NCBI RefSeq assembly: GCF_954871325.1
Contig: NC_088776.1
Location: 11,036,052-11,100,051, forward strand
Source of the DNA: Gordionus sp. m RMFG-2023
Taxonomy: Eukaryota > Nematomorpha > Gordioida > Chordodea > Parachordodidae
Direction: 5' to 3'
DNA length: 64,000 nucleotides
The position numbers and the translations under genes are program-made. Positions 59,084-64,000 of this stretch are shown one piece after another (position 1 is the first letter of the stretch; each line of letters starts with the position of its first letter). Below the pieces are notes generated by a model. That model was not told the origin of the DNA. It saw nothing but the letters and a program-made list of their open reading frames with translations, and searched no databases.

Positions 59084-59350
59084 CAGAGACCTTCAGAGGT
59101 ACCATTTACAGGGCCCAGCCCGGATTTTATTTTTTTTAAAAAAGTCTTTTTTTCGGCTTAGCGCGGCCCAGATTTTATATTTTTAGGCCCGGCCCGGATT
59201 TTTTTAAAAATATATTATATTTATATTTAATTTTTATTAATAACGGCGATTTAAAATATTTGGTTTTAAAATATTCGGCCCGGCCCGGGTATTTAAAGAA
59301 TTTTTTTAGGCCGGGCTCGGTTAAAAAATTAAAATACGGACCGGATCATA
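59084..59350. repeat. CCCGG-rich element, copy 4
   Basis: Starts 'cagagaccttcagaggtacc' followed by 'gggcccagcccgg', which matches the reversed right end of copy 1 ('cagaggcctgcagaagtacc'). It contains 'ggcccggcccgg' boxes. The far end is truncated near 59350. Confidence 0.6.
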
Positions 59351-60067
59351 ATTATAATCATTGCTAAATGTGAAATACAATATTATAATAGTTACCTAAT
59401 AAATAATGATAATGAATTTGACAATTTTTTTTATAAGTGGTAGTGAGCAATGACATATATTAATATCTAGACTGACCGATTTATTCATAAAGCATTTTTT
59501 AAGCGTCGTTGAATGCAAATCAGCTGGAGACCACGTGACATGCCTTTTGGTATCTTATAAATTATTTAAATTTGTTCTTCTAAATTTATAATTTCTTGTG
59601 AAGCTAGCCTCGGAATAATTGTGAGTTAGGATATTAATTTATTTCGCTTACATTAAAATTAATTTTTTTAGAAAAATATGATATGCGTAACCAAAATGAC
59701 CTCATAATTCCTCATCTGTTTTTCAATTATATATACACTTTTCATGAATGCATAGTCTGTCTAGGTATTATTATATGCCATTGGTATAGCATAGAATCCT
59801 CGATTTTAAGTCATTCAATCTACCATGTATATAGTTCCCACACTGTGAATTTAAGACACTTTTGCCGTGACTTTTGAATTACTATTTATTTATATTAATA
59901 TTTCATAAAAAATAAAATAAAATAAATACTCAAAAAGTTAATGTCGAAATTGTCTGAAATTTACCATTTGTTTTTGAGATCAGATTACATTTTTTAAGAA
60001 AAATCTGGAAAATAGAATACGTAGAAATATAAAAATGTCCAACATAATTAAATAATTAATTAACAAC
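59351..60067 (+). promoter_or_regulatory. Upstream region of the globin gene
   Basis: Contains 'cagctg' (59521) and 'cacgtg' (59532), E-box sequences; the ACGTG core also fits a hypoxia-response element. The link to the globin is only by position, about 0.8 kb upstream. A 64-codon ORF at 59683-59877 has a real ATG but no recognisable domain and is not called as a gene. Confidence 0.25.
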
Positions 60068-60261
60068 CAGGGACTTGGAACGGTATAGAATTTCTCAAAT
60101 TGCTACTTATACATCTGATAACTGATATTTATTATAAGAATAAATTAAAATCGTATATTAATAAAATATAAATATTGATTTTTTTTTAGAAAATACGTTT
60201 CCAAATGTTGAACAGAAAGGAAAGGGAACATAAGTTTTTAGCCGGAAGTTTCAGATCCCTG
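60068..60261. repeat. Small hAT-type MITE just upstream of the globin start
   Basis: Left end 'cagggacttggaacgg' and reversed right end 'cagggatctgaaacttccgg' form imperfect TIRs of the CAGGGATCC family (12996-13681). 194 bp, ending 85 bp before the globin ATG, so it contributes to the promoter or a 5' UTR intron. No target duplication is evident. Confidence 0.5.
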
Positions 60262-60346
60262 GGAAAAACTAATAAAACAACTGTATTTCAATTTTCTTAT
60301 CAACATGCAAAATTTTTATTTATATTATATTTATTTTAGTGCTAGT

Positions 60347-61180
60347 ATGGGAAATCAAATGGGATATGCACATCAAAACGGTGGTACCCACACTTTTGCG
60401 TCCTCCCCTAACATTTGCGGTATAAACAATGTTCTAAAAAATGATGATAACGTTTCCCACCAACCAAAAACTATCGAGACAATTGAAAGAGATTCTATTA
60501 ATGGTCATAATTCACCATCGGATCCATCCCTTGACAAAAACGGACCCCACTATAAATTTAACTGGAACCCTCTCCACGTGCGATTACCCGTGTTTTTAGA
60601 AAGGTTATCAGATGAACTAAGCTTATCGAACCCTCACAAACACGGCCATCATGACTCCCTTCAAGCTCAAGCAGTCTCAAATAAACAAGATATTAGTGAT
60701 ACACTTAACTCCGGACTTATAAGTTTCACTCAACAAGAGTGTAAGGCTATAAGGAGAACTTGGGGATGCATCATAAGAAGTCCGCAAAATATAGGAATCG
60801 AAGTATTTTTGCTCATTTTTAAACGTAACCCGGCAATCAAGAATATATTTCCTTCGTTCGGCGAGAAAAACTTGGAGGATATTGTAAAAGATCCAATTTT
60901 TCGGGCCCATTCCAAGAGATTCATATTCTCGATTCGTTCTTTGGTAGAAAATTTGCAAGATTTAAAATCGGTAACGACCGTTATGGAAGCATTGGGTAAA
61001 TTGCATCAAAAGTTTCCAGGATTTAAACCTGAATACTGGATTCTTTTTAAGGACTGCATAATGGAAGTGTGGAAAAAAGAGATAGGGGATGAATTTACGC
61101 CGGAAGTTCAATCGGCTTGGGATCTTATCTTAAATCTCATGATAATAAAGATGAAAGAAGGATACGAGAGCAAAAATTGA
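60347..61180 (+). CDS. Globin with long N-terminal extension, possibly membrane-anchored (globin X/neuroglobin-like)
   Basis: 277 residues from ATG 60347 to TGA 61180. I chose this ATG because 'ttatttattttag' (AG at 60338-60339) looks like a splice acceptor just before it; the upstream ATG at 60305 would lie in the intron. The N-terminus 'MGNQMGYA' has Gly2, a possible myristoylation site. Residues 1-125 are Ser/Asn/His-rich and lack a fold I know. The globin fold runs about 126-270: 'RRTWGCII' (Trp A12, 139), 'NIFPSF' (Phe CD1, 168), 'FRAHSKRF' (distal His E7, 188) and 'LGKLHQKF' (proximal His F8, 220). The E7-F8 spacing of 32 equals neuroglobin and exceeds myoglobin (29). The coding exon has none of the usual globin introns. 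Haem binding is expected; six-coordination and oxygen/NO chemistry are inferred. Locally higher G+C supports a real gene. AATAAA at 61362-61367. Confidence 0.88.
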   Translation: MGNQMGYAHQNGGTHTFASSPNICGINNVLKNDDNVSHQPKTIETIERDSINGHNSPSDPSLDKNGPHYKFNWNPLHVRLPVFLERLSDELSLSNPHKHGHHDSLQAQAVSNKQDISDTLNSGLISFTQQECKAIRRTWGCIIRSPQNIGIEVFLLIFKRNPAIKNIFPSFGEKNLEDIVKDPIFRAHSKRFIFSIRSLVENLQDLKSVTTVMEALGKLHQKFPGFKPEYWILFKDCIMEVWKKEIGDEFTPEVQSAWDLILNLMIIKMKEGYESKN

Positions 61181-64000
61181 TTCATTGTCAATTGACAAAT
61201 ATTTTATTGTAAATTTATTTGTTGTAAACTTATATACTTATATTTAATTTATGTTAAAAGCAAGAAACTTAATAAGTTTGAATTACGAAAATAATTATCC
61301 AAATATAATGTAATCCTATTTGGTTTACTAGAAATTATGTTATTATAGCGCCAAAGGTGAAAATAAAAACATATATAATGTGCTTGAATAATAACAGTAA
61401 AAACTGTAAGGCTTTCAACATCTAAATGGGGGGGGGGGGGATGAGGAGAGAGGAGAAATTTAACTCCTTGTATCTTTTGGAATAGATTCCTATGGAGGTA
61501 ATGACTAAATAAATTGTTAAATGATTATAAGAATGGGGGAGGGGGAGGGGGGATGATTGGTAAATCTAGGCATGTTTCCTACAAATTGCTTTCTCTCAAG
61601 AAGGTACCGCTAGATAGTAATTCACATAAAAATGACGGGTTAATTCAATTTTTGAACAAGCTAGAACTTCTATCTCTAGCTGATTATAGAAATTTTTCCT
61701 CACCTTAGAAACACAGTCTACTGTTGCGATTTATAAAGATTTGTCCGTCTCTCTCATAATCTCTTATTTTACTCTGCCGGCTGCCCTTCTCTCGTAAATT
61801 GTTTAGATTAATGCTACTTCTATTTTTTTCAAAAAATCCTTAGTTAATATTATTTGTAATATACTCCCCCCCCCTCTCCCGTCTAATTTTTATTAGATTT
61901 AATTTTCCTTTAATACTTCTAGATAATAGTTCAATAATCATATCTAATTGTTGTATTAAACCTTCTATGTTCCCTTGATTAGGGTTATTGATCCTTTTAA
62001 AAAAGTTTGACAGATTTAAATTAAAACTAAACACTTAAGTTAGAGTTTTGCATTGCGTGAAATACTATCATAAATAAACTAGTTAATTAGACTCATTATT
62101 ATATAAATTATTTATGTATTAATTTAGGTTCTCAATTTTACGAAACTATAATAAGTAATAATATTATAAAAATCAAATATGTGAGTTAGCAACACTTAAA
62201 TTATCTTTGGCGTGGGAAGACAATGTAAGGGCGAGATTTTCCACTCGGGTTAAGAGAACAATTATCTAATTGATCCTATTAAGTTTAAAGGACTCATTAA
62301 AAATAGTGATACGTTTCACATAAATTGATTAACTTAGATTTACATTATAACCCAGGCTATGTTTATCATTAACTATTTGTGATAGGTAAATAAGTAACAT
62401 TACTTCCCATATTTTTGGTGGCATATACCACCATGAGTCAAAATAGTTCACTCAAACCATTTATATTCAATTTTCAAAGTAAAATTTAACGCTCTGTGTT
62501 TATATTTTGTGAGTTTCTAAAAGAATGCGTAAAAAAAGTAATTGCTGTCTTTTTTTAGAATAGAAATTAAATTTTACAGTTAGTTAATTTCTATTATCAA
62601 TATTTTTTTTAAAAAAATTAGGGCTAGGAAAAAAAAGGATGATTGTTGTGTAAATAATATTATCCACTTCTTTTATATTTTGGTTATTGTTATTATAGGA
62701 TTAAATTTATACTATAGGCCAAAATAAAAAACGCAGTTAATATATATGATATAAGATTTCACTTTACCAAATAATTGTTGCTAAGCCTAGCTGAAGACTA
62801 GCATTTATTTATAAAAATTAGATTATTGCGGATGAAGCAGTTATCATATTGAGACTTATTATTATGTTAAAGCCAAAGGTCTCTGGATCTTAGCTACTTG
62901 AGCATATAAGACTATTCCTGCTCTAGAAGTCCAGGTTTTTTGTGATACCTACACATATGAAGTAATACGAGGTTCCATGAATAAGTTTATACTGTGGCGA
63001 ATCTTAATATTTATTTGATAAAAATGTACCAAATAAAATATTAAGGTAGAGCAAATTTAATTAGTGAAAGAATGAGTAATTAAATTAAAGAATTTTCTAA
63101 GGCAAGTTATTTTTTCACAACGGAAACATATAGAAAAATATAATGGAAAAGAAAGTACATAATGGGAAAAATATATTTTTTTAACAGCCCAAGAATGAAT
63201 TAATATTATTATGATATATTATTCTCTGAATCTCAAATTATTAGAGTGGATAATCAAGTCTAACAAAAGTAAAGTTTTTCCCCATGCATTTTATTATAGA
63301 CAAATGGCGTGAAACTAAAAATTATAAATAGCTTTTTCTTAGAAAATTATATTATTATTAATGTATCTTATGTAAGGTTATATTTTTAAAACTAAATTCA
63401 TTAAATGATTTGCTAGTCCTTGATGTCAAATAAAGATATTTTCATAAAATTTATTTAATTTTGCTTTCCTGCTCCGTGGTAACAATTATTTGTGTCATTT
63501 AGCTTGCTCTTCTATCATTTTGTGTGCTTTTCTGTTATTTTTTTTTACTGTTTTAAAAATATTCTTTTGCATAGTATTAAATTTTGGTGCTATTTTGCAT
63601 ATTTTATATCTTTTTTAGGTTTAAAATTTATCGTATAGTCATTATTAATGTCATATTTAAACAAATTATGGATCCAAATTATGAATGACTGTCATCCTAA
63701 AAATAGAATATAATTAGAGGCAAAATATAATAAATTTTCGTTAATTACTAGGGAAAACCAGGGATAGTCGGCAAAAGGTACCTGTCGGTTCAGTGAATTT
63801 TATTTTAAAAATAATATAAATTAAAATTTTGTTCTAAAATATTATTTATATTATTTAGCCATTTTAATTTTATCTGTTATGACATGTTTCTGACATGAAA
63901 ATTACAATATTTTCACTTCACAATTTGTATTAAAAAGAAGTTAAAATATGACAAAATAGACAATATATGAAAGTTAAAACTCTATTTTAATATTTAGGAA
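61181..64000. other. 3' flank of the globin and A/T-rich DNA to the window end
   Basis: A poly(A) signal lies at 61362-61367 and G/C runs at about 61428-61440, 61536-61553 and 61865-61873. Open frames at 61514-61708 (+) and 61840-62034 (-) lack a proper domain, the latter also an ATG. 62880-63010 is somewhat complex on the minus strand ('TWTSRAGIVLYAQVAKIQRP') but unexplained. A decayed pogo-type left end lies at 63749 ('agggaaaaccagggatagt'). No gene supported. Confidence 0.35.

Noticed and set aside
59683-59877. 64-codon ORF upstream of the globin
   Set aside because: Real ATG but no domain, no Kozak-like context and composition rich in Ile/Tyr/His typical of chance frames here.
61840-62034. 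64-codon minus-strand ORF 'LIQQLDMIIELLSRSIKG'
   Set aside because: No ATG at its start, a stop just upstream, no splice signal that convinces, and no recognised domain.
1-64000. CRISPR arrays, operons, rRNA genes
   Set aside because: The DNA is animal nuclear sequence with spliced genes; no spaced identical repeats or rRNA motifs were seen.

Overview
The window is very A+T-rich animal DNA, roughly three quarters A/T by eye. It has small spliced exons, introns from about 42 bp to about 11 kb, and many layers of DNA transposons. I recognise four host genes: the 3' end of PIGH, a complete three-exon TIMM13, a four-exon NBL1/DAN-type cystine-knot gene spanning about 20 kb, and a single-exon globin with a long N-terminal extension. 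The gene set is bilaterian. The very short introns, the transposon repertoire and the globin would suit an arthropod, perhaps a crustacean such as a copepod, but nothing here fixes the species.

Layout. 0-3.3 kb: PIGH (+) and TIMM13 (-) converge, followed by two stretches that look coding but that I cannot name. 3.6-3.8 kb: a short inverted-repeat element. 5.0-24.8 kb: NBL1 on the minus strand, with exon 1 at 24.8 kb, exon 2 at 16.5 kb, exon 3 at 5.4 kb and exon 4 at 5.1 kb. Intron 2 would be only about 260 bp, but it carries a 10.8-kb Mutator-like (MULE) element at 5633-16412. That element has huge terminal inverted repeats, a remnant of transposase at its centre, and one copy of a zinc-knuckle ORF in each arm. 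Its right arm was later hit by a hAT-type MITE and by a hAT element, and the hAT element was itself hit by a CCCGG-rich repeat. Intron 1 holds a solo arm of the same MULE family, two TA-flanked palindromic MITEs and an old Ty3/gypsy integrase remnant.

25-33.6 kb is repeat-rich and gene-poor. 33.66-36.78 kb is a nearly complete pogo/Tigger-type transposon with TA target duplication, an interrupted DDE transposase gene and a PHD-like C-terminal zinc finger. 36.8-60 kb is mostly A/T-rich DNA with more hAT ends, MITEs, diverged tandem duplications and an element with inverted minisatellite arms at 56.4-57.8 kb. The globin gene lies at 60.35-61.18 kb with a small hAT-type MITE just upstream. The rest of the window to 64 kb shows no gene I can support.

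The host genes are not functionally linked: GPI-anchor synthesis, mitochondrial import, BMP antagonism and haem/oxygen biochemistry. The main interest is the nested MULE palindrome inside an NBL1 intron and the duplicated zinc-knuckle protein it carries.
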